A DNA stretch of 64,000 bases, from positions 620,001-684,000 of the forward strand of contig NZ_CANMLV010000001.1 of NCBI RefSeq assembly GCF_947498825.1, in the 5' to 3' direction. Positions 20,288 through 28,945 of this stretch are shown one piece after another. Origin of the DNA: an uncultured Cedecea sp. (lineage in GTDB: Bacteria > Pseudomonadota > Gammaproteobacteria > Enterobacterales > Enterobacteriaceae). Every line of letters begins with the position of its first letter. Position 1 is the first letter of the stretch. The notes under the pieces were generated by a model. The model was not told the DNA's origin and made no database searches. It was given only the letters and a program-made list of their open reading frames with translations. The translations under genes were made by a program, and so were the position numbers.

Positions 20288-21544
20288 CTAGAGTGTCGCC
20301 CTGTTCGAAGAATCAGTCTCTTTTACATGATTATCACGGAAAGATAACTGAAAAATGACCGCCAGTACCAGAGCATAACCGGCAAATACTAACCAGATAG
20401 TATTCCAGTCTCTGACACCATCGTAAGTAAAGTAGTCGACAATATAGCCACTGAAAATAGCACCGAAATAAGCGCCGACGCCATTAACCATGGTCATAAA
20501 CAATCCCTGGGCACTGGCACGAATACTCGGGTCCACTTCTTTTTCCACAAACACTGAGCCTGAGATATTAAAGAAGTCAAACGCCATACCGTACACTATC
20601 ATTGAGAGTAGCAGTAACACGAAGCCAAACGCTGACGGGTCTCCCCAGGCAAACAAAGCAAAACGCAGTACCCAGGCAATCATACTGATCAGCATCACTT
20701 TCTTAATACCATAGCGACGCAGGAAGAATGGGATAGTCAGAATAAACAGCACTTCAGATATTTGCGAGACGGACAACAGTAATGAAGGATATTGCACCAC
20801 AAAACTATCGGCAAATTGCGGCTGGCGCGCAAAATCATGCAGGAAAGGATTGCCAAAGGTATTAGTAATTTGCAGTACGGCCCCCAGCAGTAATGCAAAC
20901 ATAAAAAACACGGCCATGCGTGGTTTCTTAAACAATACAAACGCATCCAGCCCCATACGACTTACCCAGCCACGGGAAACTTGTTGTTTCACTACTTCGA
21001 CTGTCGGTAATGTCAGTGCATACAAAGCCAGTAAACCTGAAGCACTGGCGGCCAGATAAAGCTGTATATTGCTCAGTTCAATCTTAAACAGACTGACTGT
21101 CCACATCGCGGCAATAAAGCCGACAGTACCAAATACCCGTACTGGCGGGAAGTTAGTCACGGTATCCAGCCCGGCTTTTGCCAGACAGGCATAGGAAATG
21201 GTATTGGACAACGCAATGGTCGGCATAAAAGCCAGCGCATTACCCAGCATTGCCCAGAACATCAGGTCAGGTTGGTTAATACTGGCAGCCCAAACCAAGG
21301 TGGCGGCACAAACCAGATGACACAATGCATACACGCGATTTGCTGCCAGCCATTTATCGGCAATGATCCCCACCAGCGCAGGCATAAACAGTGCCGCTAA
21401 TCCTTTGGTACTGTAAACCATTCCTACATCAGCCCCCCGGAACCCAAGGGTATTAATCATGTAAGAACCGAGGGTAACCAGCCAGGCACCCCATATAAAA
21501 TACTGCAAGAACAGCATAACTCTCAAACGAAGCTTAGTCGCCAC
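20288..21544 (-). CDS. xapB: Xanthosine:H+ symporter XapB
   Basis: A 418-residue nucleoside:H+ symporter (NHS family of the major facilitator superfamily, about 12 helices), the same length as E. coli XapB. It carries the NupG/XapB N terminus (RVMLFLQYFIWGAWLVTLGSY) and the GMVYSTKGLAALFMPALVGIIADK loop. NupG is the main alternative, but linkage to xapA and xapR decides for XapB. It starts 30 bases after the xapA stop. Confidence 0.93.
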   Translation of the reverse strand: MATKLRLRVMLFLQYFIWGAWLVTLGSYMINTLGFRGADVGMVYSTKGLAALFMPALVGIIADKWLAANRVYALCHLVCAATLVWAASINQPDLMFWAMLGNALAFMPTIALSNTISYACLAKAGLDTVTNFPPVRVFGTVGFIAAMWTVSLFKIELSNIQLYLAASASGLLALYALTLPTVEVVKQQVSRGWVSRMGLDAFVLFKKPRMAVFFMFALLLGAVLQITNTFGNPFLHDFARQPQFADSFVVQYPSLLLSVSQISEVLFILTIPFFLRRYGIKKVMLISMIAWVLRFALFAWGDPSAFGFVLLLLSMIVYGMAFDFFNISGSVFVEKEVDPSIRASAQGLFMTMVNGVGAYFGAIFSGYIVDYFTYDGVRDWNTIWLVFAGYALVLAVIFQLSFRDNHVKETDSSNRATL

Positions 21545-21574
21545 GGATGTTACCCTCGGATAGTCAAGTCAGGT

Positions 21575-22408
21575 TCAGGAAAGCTTACGGAGGAAACCGC
21601 AAATCAGGTTGATAAAGTTCTGGCGCGATAACGCCGCCGCTTTCAGCGTTTGCTCATGAGAAAGCTGAATATCGCCCAGACCTTCCGCAAGATTGGTGAT
21701 AGCCGATACTGCCACCACTTTTAATCCACAATGACGGGCACTGATCACTTCCGGCACCACTGACATTCCAACCACATGACCTCCGATAATTTGCATCATG
21801 CGGATCTCTGCGGCAGTTTCAAAGTTAGGTCCAGGGTAAGAAACAAAGACCCCCTCATGCAGAGGAAATTTCTCTTCAGCGGCAACTTGCTGCAAAATGT
21901 GGCGATAATCGGCATCGTAAGCGTTTGCGAGGGAGAAAAAGCGTTCACCGAAACGTTCGTCGTTAAGACCCACGGTCGGTGTACCAGGCATGGTATTGAT
22001 ATGATCATTCAGCGCAACAAGGCTACCAGGTTCAACTTCCGGACGTAAAGAACCAGCAGCATTGGTAGAGAACAGTATTTCACACCCGAGCAGCTTAAAA
22101 GTGCGGATAGCACTGGTCATCACTGACATACCGCGACCTTCATAGAAATGGCCGCGACCTTTCATACAGGCTACAGGCACTCCCGCCAGGGTACCAACGA
22201 CCAGCTCACCAGCATGACCATGTACGGTACTGACTGGGAAGCCTGGCAGTTCATCGTACGAGAAAACAACAGGTTGTTCGATTTTTTCTGCCAGTTCACC
22301 CAGGCCTGAACCGAGGATAAATGCAACCCGAGGAACCAGGCCATTAAGACGTGAGCGGATAATGTCCGCAGCATAAAATGGCGAGTTATCAAAAGCAGTA
22401 TTTGTCAT
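21575..22408 (-). CDS. xapA: Xanthosine phosphorylase (purine nucleoside phosphorylase II) XapA
   Basis: A 277-residue trimeric-type purine nucleoside phosphorylase that splits xanthosine, inosine and guanosine with phosphate. Motifs: GSGLG near residue 33 (phosphate loop), VSTVHGHAGELV, KGRGHFYEG, and FVSYPGPNFETAAEI. Two adjacent ATGs follow AAAAGGG; the second (22408) gives the E. coli length. First gene of xapAB, with an 11-bp inverted repeat immediately upstream. Confidence 0.94.
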   Translation of the reverse strand: MTNTAFDNSPFYAADIIRSRLNGLVPRVAFILGSGLGELAEKIEQPVVFSYDELPGFPVSTVHGHAGELVVGTLAGVPVACMKGRGHFYEGRGMSVMTSAIRTFKLLGCEILFSTNAAGSLRPEVEPGSLVALNDHINTMPGTPTVGLNDERFGERFFSLANAYDADYRHILQQVAAEEKFPLHEGVFVSYPGPNFETAAEIRMMQIIGGHVVGMSVVPEVISARHCGLKVVAVSAITNLAEGLGDIQLSHEQTLKAAALSRQNFINLICGFLRKLS

Positions 22409-22428
22409 CATTCGGCCCTTTTTAGATT

Positions 22429-22464
22429 ATCGTTATAACTTAGGCAGTTATAACGATATAACGA
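22429..22464 (-). promoter_or_regulatory. Inverted repeat and tandem TATAACGA motifs in front of xapA
   Basis: ATCGTTATAAC (22429-22439) is a perfect inverted repeat of GTTATAACGAT (22447-22457), spacer 7. The right arm runs into a second, tandem TATAACGA (22449-22456 and 22457-22464). It starts 21 bases upstream of the xapA ATG and is the obvious candidate binding site in the xapA promoter. XapR is the likely ligand, but the close position to the start would also suit a repressor. Confidence 0.55.
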
Positions 22465-22543
22465 CAGAGGAAACCAATACTGTTTCCTGACGCGATTGAT
22501 AGGGAAATTGTATCGATAGGTTATCTGGCGGTAAAAACCATGA

Positions 22544-23266
22544 TTAGCGGGTTGCCCAGCCCTGGCGATGGAGATAATCAAGAATGAAAGGACGACTCTC
22601 TTTTACCAGCGTACGTTTGATATGTTCACTCCAGTTGTCCTGCCGCGTATTCGTCGTACGCTGCTGATAATAATCAGCAAGTAGCGCATCATATTTTTCC
22701 AGTTGCCGGTGATTTAACGGCTGATACTGATTTTCATGAACCAGCATTTCTACTGGCATGCGCGGCTTGCTATCCGGTTGTTCAGCAGGCCATCCCAGGC
22801 AAAGGCCAAACAGGGGCAGCACGTGTTTTGGTATCTTGAGGAGTTCGCCCACCGCTTCAATATTGTTACGAATACCTCCGATATAAACCGCTCCCAATCC
22901 CAGTGACTCTGCCGCGATAACCGCATTTTGTGCCAGAATCGCCGTATCAACAACACCAATCAACAGTTGCTCTGCAAGCCCCGGCTCAGCCTGTGGGCAA
23001 ATCTCGAAATTACGCTGAAAATCGGCACAAAATACCCAAAACTCAGCAGCATTAGCAACATGTTGCTGCCCTCCGGTCAACGGAACCAGCGCCGCACGGA
23101 GTTCAGGATCAGTGATGCGAATCACTGAACTGCATTGCAGAAAGCTGGAGCTGGAAGCTGCCTGGGCACTGGCCAGGATAGCTGCGCGTTGTGAGTCAGT
23201 GACAATCCTCGGCTGAAAACGGCGGATAGAACGGTGGGCACAGAGTAAGTCGATAGTCGGCGTCAT
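22544..23266 (-). CDS. nfsA: Oxygen-insensitive NADPH nitroreductase NfsA
   Basis: A 240-residue FMN-dependent nitroreductase, the E. coli length when started at the ATG at 23266 (CAGGAAAAATC upstream, N terminus MTPTIDLLCAHRSIRRF). The frame is open a further 67 codons upstream, but that extension has no family match. Motifs: RSIRRF, SSSSFLQCSS, AESLGLGAVYIGGIRNN, LFGLCLGWP and the C-terminal ESRPFILDYLHRQGWATR. It reduces nitro compounds and quinones by two electrons. ybjC, which usually precedes it, is absent. Confidence 0.96.
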   Translation of the reverse strand: MTPTIDLLCAHRSIRRFQPRIVTDSQRAAILASAQAASSSSFLQCSSVIRITDPELRAALVPLTGGQQHVANAAEFWVFCADFQRNFEICPQAEPGLAEQLLIGVVDTAILAQNAVIAAESLGLGAVYIGGIRNNIEAVGELLKIPKHVLPLFGLCLGWPAEQPDSKPRMPVEMLVHENQYQPLNHRQLEKYDALLADYYQQRTTNTRQDNWSEHIKRTLVKESRPFILDYLHRQGWATR

Positions 23267-23505
23267 GATTTTTCCTGATGATGCAGCCTGCAAATATCCA
23301 GTTAGTCTACCTTCTCCCCTTTCGGGATCAATAGTGAACAGCAGGTCGAGTGATAGGATAATACCGTCACTGTCTATGCTCTGGTCATTAAGATAGCCTG
23401 TGGGTATCAAACTAACAGGCAAAGCCTTCTTGGCAAATGGCTTACCAGACGGCATCATAGAGTCCATCTGCCGCTCCGTATCGGCTAATAAATAGAGGAA
23501 GAAAT

Positions 23506-23775
23506 ATGTTTGCTGTAATTTTTGGTCGTCCGGGTTGTCCGTATTGTGTTCGTGCTAAAGAACTTGCTGAGAAACTGACCGCGGATCGCGATGATTTTAG
23601 TTTCCGTTATATTGATATTCATGCTGAAGGCATCACAAAGGCCGATCTTGAGAAAACTGTCGGCAAACCGGTTGAAACCGTGCCACAGATTTTCCTGGAT
23701 GAAAAACATATCGGCGGCTTCACTGACTTCGAAGCCTACGCGAAAGAGCATCTCTCTTTGTACAAAGAAGCATAA
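23506..23775 (+). CDS. grxA: Glutaredoxin 1
   Basis: An 89-residue dithiol glutaredoxin with the C11-P-Y-C14 active site, the TVPQIF cis-proline motif and the GGFTDF glutathione-binding motif. It reduces ribonucleotide reductase and PAPS reductase and keeps OxyR in check. Divergent from nfsA over about 240 bp. An ATAG-N7-GTAT pattern at 23393-23407 recalls half an OxyR site but is too weak to call. Two hairpins follow the gene. Confidence 0.97.
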   Translation: MFAVIFGRPGCPYCVRAKELAEKLTADRDDFSFRYIDIHAEGITKADLEKTVGKPVETVPQIFLDEKHIGGFTDFEAYAKEHLSLYKEA

Positions 23776-23780
23776 TCCGC

Positions 23781-23831
23781 TATACCCGCCATCATTCAAG
23801 CGGCCTCTGCTCCTTGAATCATGACGGGTAC
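23781..23831. repeat. Dispersed palindromic repeat, minimal copy H
   Basis: A 51-bp stem-loop made only of the two ends of the repeat family: TATACCCGCCATCATTCAAG, about 12 bases, then CTTGAATCATGACGGGTA. Two mismatches in the stem. It sits 5 bases after the grxA stop and may act as its transcript end. It looks like an internal-deletion derivative of the 127-bp element. Confidence 0.7.
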
Positions 23832-23864
23832 AGGTGAGTCAACTCGCAGTTGACTCACCTGTAC
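23828..23864. terminator. Perfect 17-bp hairpin downstream of grxA
   Basis: The two arms 23828-23844 (GTACAGGTGAGTCAACT) and 23848-23864 are perfectly complementary around a CGC loop. It abuts the minimal repeat copy, so two stable hairpins follow grxA in tandem. No T run follows on the plus strand, only TTCCCCTTT. Confidence 0.6.
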
Positions 23865-24067
23865 TTCCCCTTTCGTTTCTCATCTGTTTCTGTGTATACA
23901 GACTCCGTTCCTTTATCGTTCAAAAAATATCAGAGGTATGTCGTAGATAAGCGGCCATGCCAGGCACTTAGGCTATCGCTAACCTACTGCTGGCGCAGGC
24001 AGGAACATTGGCAGTGGTCATCTGGCCCGGATGATACAAATAATCAGACATTTTTTATTTATCTGGC

Positions 24068-24094
24068 GAACTTTTTACCAGATTGCCAGTCATA
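24068..24094 (+). promoter_or_regulatory. Sigma-E promoter of rybB
   Basis: GAACTT (24068-24073), 15 bases, then GTCATA (24089-24094), six bases before the first base of RybB. It fits the sigma-E consensus (GGAACTT, about 16 bp, GTCnnA). Sigma-E dependence of rybB is established in E. coli and Salmonella. Confidence 0.85.
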
Positions 24095-24100
24095 ATTAAT

Positions 24101-24181
24101 GCCACTGCTTTTCTTTGATTTCCCCAATTTGTGGAGCCCATCAACCCCGCCCATTCGGTTCAAGGTTGGTGGGTTTTTTAT
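24101..24181 (+). ncRNA. rybB: Small regulatory RNA RybB
   Basis: About 81 nt starting GCCACTGCTTTTCTTTGA, matching the conserved RybB 5' seed, the GTGGAGCCCATCAACC middle and the CCATTCGGTTCAAGG terminator loop, and ending in a stem followed by six T. RybB is an Hfq-dependent, sigma-E-induced RNA that base-pairs through its first bases with many porin mRNAs (ompC, ompA, ompW, fadL and others) and speeds their decay during envelope stress. Its usual neighbours (rcdA, ybjL, ybjM) are gone here, but its place between grxA and ybjJ is kept. A few internal changes relative to E. coli lie outside the seed. Confidence 0.95.
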
Positions 24182-24183
24182 TG

Positions 24184-24704
24184 CCTGTTATTCCTCCCAT
24201 TTATAATCGGTTAAATGGATTCAGCGCAGCGGTCTGTCAGGGCTGGGGCTATTGCGCTCTTTCAGGATAGCGTCAGCTATTATAGTACGACTCCGTATGG
24301 CAACACGGCACGACCGTCACCGTTGACAGGGAGAGCAGTGAGGGATCATCTGAAGGTTTTTTCAAAACAGAAAAAATATTTAGCTTGGGTAAAAACACTT
24401 AATGCCCAGAAAAAGCAGCATTCGCGCACAGTATTCCTTCCAGCCTACCTTTCCACGAACAGAATCTGTGGCATTACCGTGCATTTTCCCCTGTGATCAG
24501 ATTAAGGTGATCACCAAGTCCTGAGAGGGATTTCTCAGACTATATCCAAACTATGATCTGATATAAACAGACTGCATACGCGCTTTTTACGCCATCTGTT
24601 TATATTTATTTAATGTTGAACATTCAGGGAACTCAGCCAAGCCATAATGTTGTATGATAAACGAGCCTCTGTCACATGATAATTCACTATAAAAAGGAAG
24701 AAAA
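24184..24704. other. Intergenic region between rybB and the lipoprotein gene
   Basis: About 520 bp with no gene I can support. A 93-codon frame (24215-24496) has no recognisable product, no ribosome-binding site and atypical composition. A small hairpin CTGAGA-GGGAT-TTCTCAG lies near 24520-24540. The E. coli genes ybjL and ybjM, expected near here, have left no visible remnant. Confidence 0.6.
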
Positions 24705-24705
24705 A

Positions 24706-25212
24706 TTGAAAATAGTGAAGTATACGTTATTAATAACAATCGCTTGCGTCTTAACCGGTTGTCTAAATAGGCCTTTCTTTTCAAACCTCAAAAGTATGTC
24801 TTACGAGTCTACTCTAACATCTCCAAATATAGGGTATGTTGACTTCCAGTCAGATGAGTTGTTTAAATATCCTTCCAGCCAAGTTTTTGTGGTTGCGACA
24901 TATATAAATGATAATAATCTCTATGATCAAAAAAGAATTGAAATAACAAATGTTAAGCTTGAAAATGGGAGTGTCCGGATATTTATACCTGTGTTAAAAA
25001 GCGAACATTCTTTCAGCAACTTAGATTTAATCGTTGATTATGGAACAGTGAGAGTCATTCGATTTCCGCACCTCCCCGAATCAACCTGGAAATCGCTTAG
25101 CAGAGGCCTGCCAATAGAACTCTCAGATAACGGGCAGAAAATCATAATTACCTCAGAGATAACTGCTCCTGGCTCTTATTCTGCGACAATGTTGAGACGC
25201 ATTATACAATAG
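24706..25212 (+). CDS. Unrecognised lipoprotein
   Basis: I do not recognise this protein. A TTG at 24706, preceded by AAGGAAGAAAAA, gives 168 residues with a compact lipoprotein signal: KIVKYTLLITIACVLTGC, the cysteine being near residue 19. The ATG 30 bases upstream would add a charged stretch before the signal and overrun the ribosome-binding site, so TTG is preferred. The mature part is mostly beta-type, without internal cysteines or repeats (YVDFQSDELF, IFIPVLKSEHSFSNLDLIVDYG). Residue +2 is Leu, which allows outer-membrane sorting. The gene is AT-rich relative to its neighbours and ends at an intrinsic terminator, so it is a one-gene unit. Confidence 0.75.
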   Translation: MKIVKYTLLITIACVLTGCLNRPFFSNLKSMSYESTLTSPNIGYVDFQSDELFKYPSSQVFVVATYINDNNLYDQKRIEITNVKLENGSVRIFIPVLKSEHSFSNLDLIVDYGTVRVIRFPHLPESTWKSLSRGLPIELSDNGQKIIITSEITAPGSYSATMLRRIIQ

Positions 25213-25227
25213 ACAACATTCCCAACC

Positions 25228-25249
25228 AGGCTGCATGAGCAGCCTTTTT
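25228..25249 (+). terminator. Rho-independent terminator after the lipoprotein gene
   Basis: AGGCTGC-ATGA-GCAGCCT followed by TTTTA, 16 bases after the stop codon. The 420 bp from here to ybjJ hold no gene I can support. Confidence 0.9.
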
Positions 25250-25670
25250 ACTCTCTCTTTTTAATTCCTACTCGTTATGTAAGCATCCTTGCAAAAAGAG
25301 ATATTCACTTTGAGAGTTCTTCCGCCATATGATTTTTTTCCCATAGCACAGGAACAGGGAAAAAACTGCTGGGAAATAATTAATTTCGATAGTTCTTTTA
25401 TCACAATCTATCGTCGATAATTTTTTCAAGTAACGCTAACCGAGGAATAACAGAATTGTTTTCTGGTTATGAAACTTCAACGGGGGAAATTGCTGTAGTC
25501 TGATAAATGAAAAACAGAATAATTGTTCTCCAAATAAATAAAATAACGTCCTTGATATTTAAAAACAGTACAGCAGGACAGAAGGACTCTTCCTCCTGTC
25601 CTGGCAAATGTACAAACGTACGCATACTTGGTAATCTACTGCAACATATCCTCTTTACTGGTCATCTTTC

Positions 25671-26885
25671 ATGGCAGCAACGCAGAGAAAAGCCTTAAAA
25701 CTGCGCACCTGGGCTCTATTTACCTTTTTCTTTCTTCCTGGCTTAGTTATCGCATCATGGGTGACCCGAACACCGGCTATCCGTGACACTCTTGATGTCT
25801 CTACTTCCGGAATGGGTATCGTTTTGTTCGGTTTGTCGATAGGTTCAATGAGCGGGATCTTGTGTTCTGGTTGGCTGGTTAAACGTTTTGGAACCCGAAC
25901 CATTATTCGTAGCGGCATGATATTGATGGTCATCGGTATGCTGGTAATGAGTCTCGCATTATTTGTCGCCAGTCCGTTACTGTTCGCATTAGGGCTCGCC
26001 TTGCTGGGTTCTGGTTTGGGTTCCTCTGAAGTTGCCATGAATGTCGAAGGGGCAATTATTGAAAGCCTGATGAAAAAAACGGTTTTGCCAATGATGCACG
26101 GTTTTTTCAGTCTTGGAACCCTGGTTGGCGCTGCTATCGGCCTGAGTCTTACAGCCTGGAATGTTATCTCCTGGGCCCACTTATTAGTCATTGGCTTACT
26201 GGTCATCGTGCCAATTGCTCTTGCACTGACTGTCGTTCCTCATGGTACTGGTAAAGATGATCCGGCAGAAAAAACAGCCAAAGAGACTGTACTCCATCGC
26301 CCGTTCTATAAAGATACTCAGCTATTGTTGATTGGTTTTATTGTTCTGGCGATGGCGTTTGCTGAAGGTTCAGCCAATGACTGGCTCCCCCTCCTGATGG
26401 TTGATGGTCATGGATTTAGCCCTACTTCTGGCTCACTGATCTACCTTGGTTTCACTCTGGGCATGACAATTGGTCGTTTTACTGGTGGATGGTTTATCGA
26501 TCGCTATAGTCGCGTTGCAGTCGTACGCGCCTGTGCCCTCATGGGCATTCTCGGTATAGGGATGATTATCTTTGTCGATAATGATCTACTTGCGGGTGTT
26601 TCAGTCCTGCTATGGGGCTTAGGTACCTCACTCGGTTTCCCATTAACCATTTCAGCTGCAGGTGATACCGGGCCGGATGCGGCAACCCGTGTCAGCGTCG
26701 TGGCCACCTCAGGGTATATTGCTTTCCTCGTCGGGCCTCCTCTGCTGGGTTTCCTCGGTGAACACTACGGATTACGTTATGCGATGCTTGTAGTACTGAG
26801 TCTGATGGTTATCGCCTCACTGGTTGCTAAAGCGGTAGCTAAACCTCAGCCTTCAGCCGTTATTGATGAAAGGAAAATCTCATGA
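25671..26885 (+). CDS. ybjJ: Major facilitator superfamily transporter YbjJ
   Basis: A 404-residue, about 12-helix MFS protein closely matching E. coli YbjJ (402 aa), including [22 protein letters not shown] and the C-terminal [18 protein letters not shown]. It belongs to the FucP-like/YbjJ group; the substrate is unknown. The stop overlaps the ybjI start (ATGA), so the two form an operon and the transporter may bring in a compound that YbjI dephosphorylates. In E. coli the same pair follows rybB. Confidence 0.92.
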   Translation: MAATQRKALKLRTWALFTFFFLPGLVIASWVTRTPAIRDTLDVSTSGMGIVLFGLSIGSMSGILCSGWLVKRFGTRTIIRSGMILMVIGMLVMSLALFVASPLLFALGLALLGSGLGSSEVAMNVEGAIIESLMKKTVLPMMHGFFSLGTLVGAAIGLSLTAWNVISWAHLLVIGLLVIVPIALALTVVPHGTGKDDPAEKTAKETVLHRPFYKDTQLLLIGFIVLAMAFAEGSANDWLPLLMVDGHGFSPTSGSLIYLGFTLGMTIGRFTGGWFIDRYSRVAVVRACALMGILGIGMIIFVDNDLLAGVSVLLWGLGTSLGFPLTISAAGDTGPDAATRVSVVATSGYIAFLVGPPLLGFLGEHYGLRYAMLVVLSLMVIASLVAKAVAKPQPSAVIDERKIS

Positions 26886-27694
26886 GTATTAAACTGATTG
26901 CCGTAGATATGGACGGAACGTTTCTCGATGATGAGAAAAAATATAACCGGGAAAGATTTGCCGCTCAGTATCAAGAAATGAAAGCCCAGGGGATTCGTTT
27001 TGTGGTTGCCAGCGGGAACCAGTATTTTCAGCTGGCCTCTTTCTTCCCTGAAATCGTCGATGAGATCTCTTTCGTGTCTGAGAATGGGGCATGGGTCGTT
27101 AGCGAAGGCGAGGATTTATTTAATACAGAACTCAGTCGTGAGGAGTTTCTGACCGTTATCTGCCATCTGCTCGCACAACCACATCTTGAAGTCATTGTTT
27201 GCGGTAAAAACAGTGCATATACCCTGAATAGTTACAGTACTCATTTCAAACAACTTGCAGCTCGTTTCTATCACCGTTTATTGCTGGTTGATGATTTCTC
27301 CGATATTGATGACTGTATATTTAAATTTGCCATTAACTTACCAGACAGCTTACTGGATGGCACTATGGCGTCTCTGACGGACGAACTTAGCAACATTGTC
27401 GTTCCGGTAACCAGTGGTCATGGTTCTATTGATTTGATCGTTCCCGGTGCGCATAAAGCAAATGGTTTGCGAATTCTGCAAGAAAGATGGGGCATTAAAG
27501 ACAGTGAAGTCGTCACGTTCGGCGACGGCGGCAATGATATTGAAATGCTAAAACAGGCTGGGTTTAGCTTTGCGATGGACAATGCGCCGGAAAAAATCAA
27601 GCAAATCGCCCGCTATCAGACTGGCCATTGTAATGAGCAAGGCGTGCTGAACATCATTGATAAAATTCTGAACAAAGAAGCACCTTTTTATTGA
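26882..27694 (+). CDS. ybjI: HAD-superfamily phosphatase YbjI (Cof type)
   Basis: A 270-residue Cof-type HAD phosphatase (E. coli YbjI 271 aa). Motif I is DMDGTFLDD (nucleophile D9), motif II VVASGNQ, and motifs III/IV are near KANGL and [11 protein letters not shown]. coli YbjI hydrolyses FMN and can act on 5-amino-6-(5-phospho-D-ribitylamino)uracil, a riboflavin intermediate. Translationally coupled to ybjJ. Confidence 0.94.
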   Translation: MSIKLIAVDMDGTFLDDEKKYNRERFAAQYQEMKAQGIRFVVASGNQYFQLASFFPEIVDEISFVSENGAWVVSEGEDLFNTELSREEFLTVICHLLAQPHLEVIVCGKNSAYTLNSYSTHFKQLAARFYHRLLLVDDFSDIDDCIFKFAINLPDSLLDGTMASLTDELSNIVVPVTSGHGSIDLIVPGAHKANGLRILQERWGIKDSEVVTFGDGGNDIEMLKQAGFSFAMDNAPEKIKQIARYQTGHCNEQGVLNIIDKILNKEAPFY

Positions 27695-27710
27695 TTCCGG
27701 AAAACAAAAG

Positions 27711-28147
27711 AAAATACCTGTCAGGATAATACCCGCCACAGCAGATGATTAGCCTGTCCTGGCAGAACTCTGGGAAGCATCAGTACATGCAACCCATGAT
27801 TTTTAAACTGAAGCCCATATTATTATACTGCGTGAGCAGATTCAGCCGCAGTTATCACTGTGGATGGCAGTAGATAACGCCGGTATTGCACGGGGATTTA
27901 TCGCTTGCCACGAGGAGCGTATTGAAATGCTCTTGTCTTGCCGCAAAGCCGTAAGTCCGGGATTGGTAAGTTACTGATACAGTTTGCGATTACAGGGCAA
28001 GCCCTCAGCGAAGTAGACGTTAATGAACAGAATCCACAAGCGGTGGGTTTTTATTTGCATATGGGTTTCGAATCAGTGGGTCGTTCTGAGTTAGATGGCG
28101 AAGGTAACCCTTTCCCACTGTTACATCTTAGACTCTGTCAGCGTGAC
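27711..28147 (+). pseudogene. Decayed GNAT acetyltransferase (YjaB-like)
   Basis: In one frame the DNA reads IPVRIIPATADD-stop-PVLAELWEASVHATHDF-stop-TEAHIIILREQIQPQLSLWMAVDN..., then shifts frame near 27930 into LPQSRKSGIGKLLIQFAI...VDVNEQNPQAVGFYLHMGFESVGRSELDGEGNPFPLLHLRL. This is a GNAT acetyltransferase of the YjaB kind (motif SRKSGIGKLL, NEQNPQAVGFY). Two in-frame stops (TAG, TAA) and one frameshift show it is dead. The normal end of the gene appears to have been replaced by repeat copy B, which begins at 28148. It follows ybjI in the same orientation. Confidence 0.85.
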
Positions 28148-28274
28148 TATACCCGTCATACTTCAAGTTGCCTGGGTGTTGCCTGCGTCCTGCCCGCCGA
28201 ATCACAGCGTTTATCTATGCTCATCGACGGGCCTCACTTCACGCCGACAAGCCACTCGAATTATTTTGGGTATA
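28148..28274. repeat. Dispersed palindromic repeat, copy B
   Basis: A full 127-bp copy: TATACCCGTCATACTTCAAG at the left and ACTCGAATTATTTTGGGTATA at the right, in the opposite orientation to copy A. It abuts the 3' end of the acetyltransferase pseudogene, whose frame runs on into the repeat, and lies 96 bp from the mntR stop. Confidence 0.9.
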
Positions 28275-28369
28275 ATACTTTATTCTCGCTCAATCAGACA
28301 TTCAGAATGGCAACAAAAGCTATTCTGAATGTCTGTATCCACAACGAAGCATTTCAGAAATACCAGCCC

Positions 28370-28837
28370 TCAGATCAAGCCTCGTTCAGCACTGAATTTA
28401 CGGAATAATTCCAGCGTCTCTTCACTCACATGGTGCTCCACACCTTCAGCATCAATACGAGCGGTTTCCGGGCTCACACCTAACGCAAGAAAGAAATTTT
28501 CAACAATACGATGACGCTCCCGGCTTTGCTGTGCCAGTTTTTCACCTTCCGGTGTCAAGAAAACACCTCTCCATGGGATCTGCTCGATCAAACCGGCAGT
28601 AGCCAGTCGTTTCAACATCTTGGCGACTGTCGGTTGCGACACTCCGAGACGAGCGGCCATATCAACCTGACGAACCTCTCCCACTTCATGGATTAAATCC
28701 GAAATGAGCTCAACGTAATCATCAATCAATTCACGACGATGAGCCTCACGTACTTGCCGGAAGCCCTCAACATGCTCCTCAATATTGGGTAATGGCATAA
28801 CTTTTTCGTTATTTTTTTGCCCTGCCCTACGGCTCAT
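28370..28837 (-). CDS. mntR: Manganese-dependent transcriptional regulator MntR
   Basis: A 155-residue DtxR/MntR-family regulator, the E. coli length with the ATG at 28837 (GAGGAAGC upstream; N terminus MSRRAG). The helix-turn-helix is [21 protein letters not shown]; the Mn-binding dimer core includes [15 protein letters not shown] and [13 protein letters not shown]. With Mn(II) it represses mntH and mntS and activates mntP in E. coli. Divergent from mntS; the region between holds two MntR-box-like palindromes, so it may also control itself. Confidence 0.96.
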   Translation of the reverse strand: MSRRAGQKNNEKVMPLPNIEEHVEGFRQVREAHRRELIDDYVELISDLIHEVGEVRQVDMAARLGVSQPTVAKMLKRLATAGLIEQIPWRGVFLTPEGEKLAQQSRERHRIVENFFLALGVSPETARIDAEGVEHHVSEETLELFRKFSAERGLI

Positions 28838-28927
28838 AATGCTTCCTCTTCCAGTCACTTCAATATCGTCGTATGACGACACAAGCCATCATTGTAAACC
28901 AGCATCGCATATCTACAAAAAAACCCA

Positions 28928-28945
28928 AAATAGCCATAGCTATAA
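28928..28945 (+). promoter_or_regulatory. MntR box 1 in front of mntS
   Basis: ATAGC-CATA-GCTAT (28930-28943) within AAAATAGCCATAGCTATA. It has the half-sites and 4-base spacing of the E. coli MntR box core (ATAGC-AAAG-GCTAT). Its centre is 19 bp from that of box 2. Confidence 0.7.

Noticed and set aside
23353-23407. OxyR-like ATAG/CTAT elements between nfsA and grxA
   Set aside because: Only one pair has the right 11-base period and its second half is GTAT; the other elements are out of phase.
24215-24496. 93-codon frame downstream of rybB
   Set aside because: No ribosome-binding site, no similarity recalled, irregular composition; probably chance in a non-coding gap.
25655-26206. 183-codon minus-strand frame antisense to ybjJ
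   Set aside because: Proline/threonine-rich mirror of a membrane-protein gene, a common artefact.
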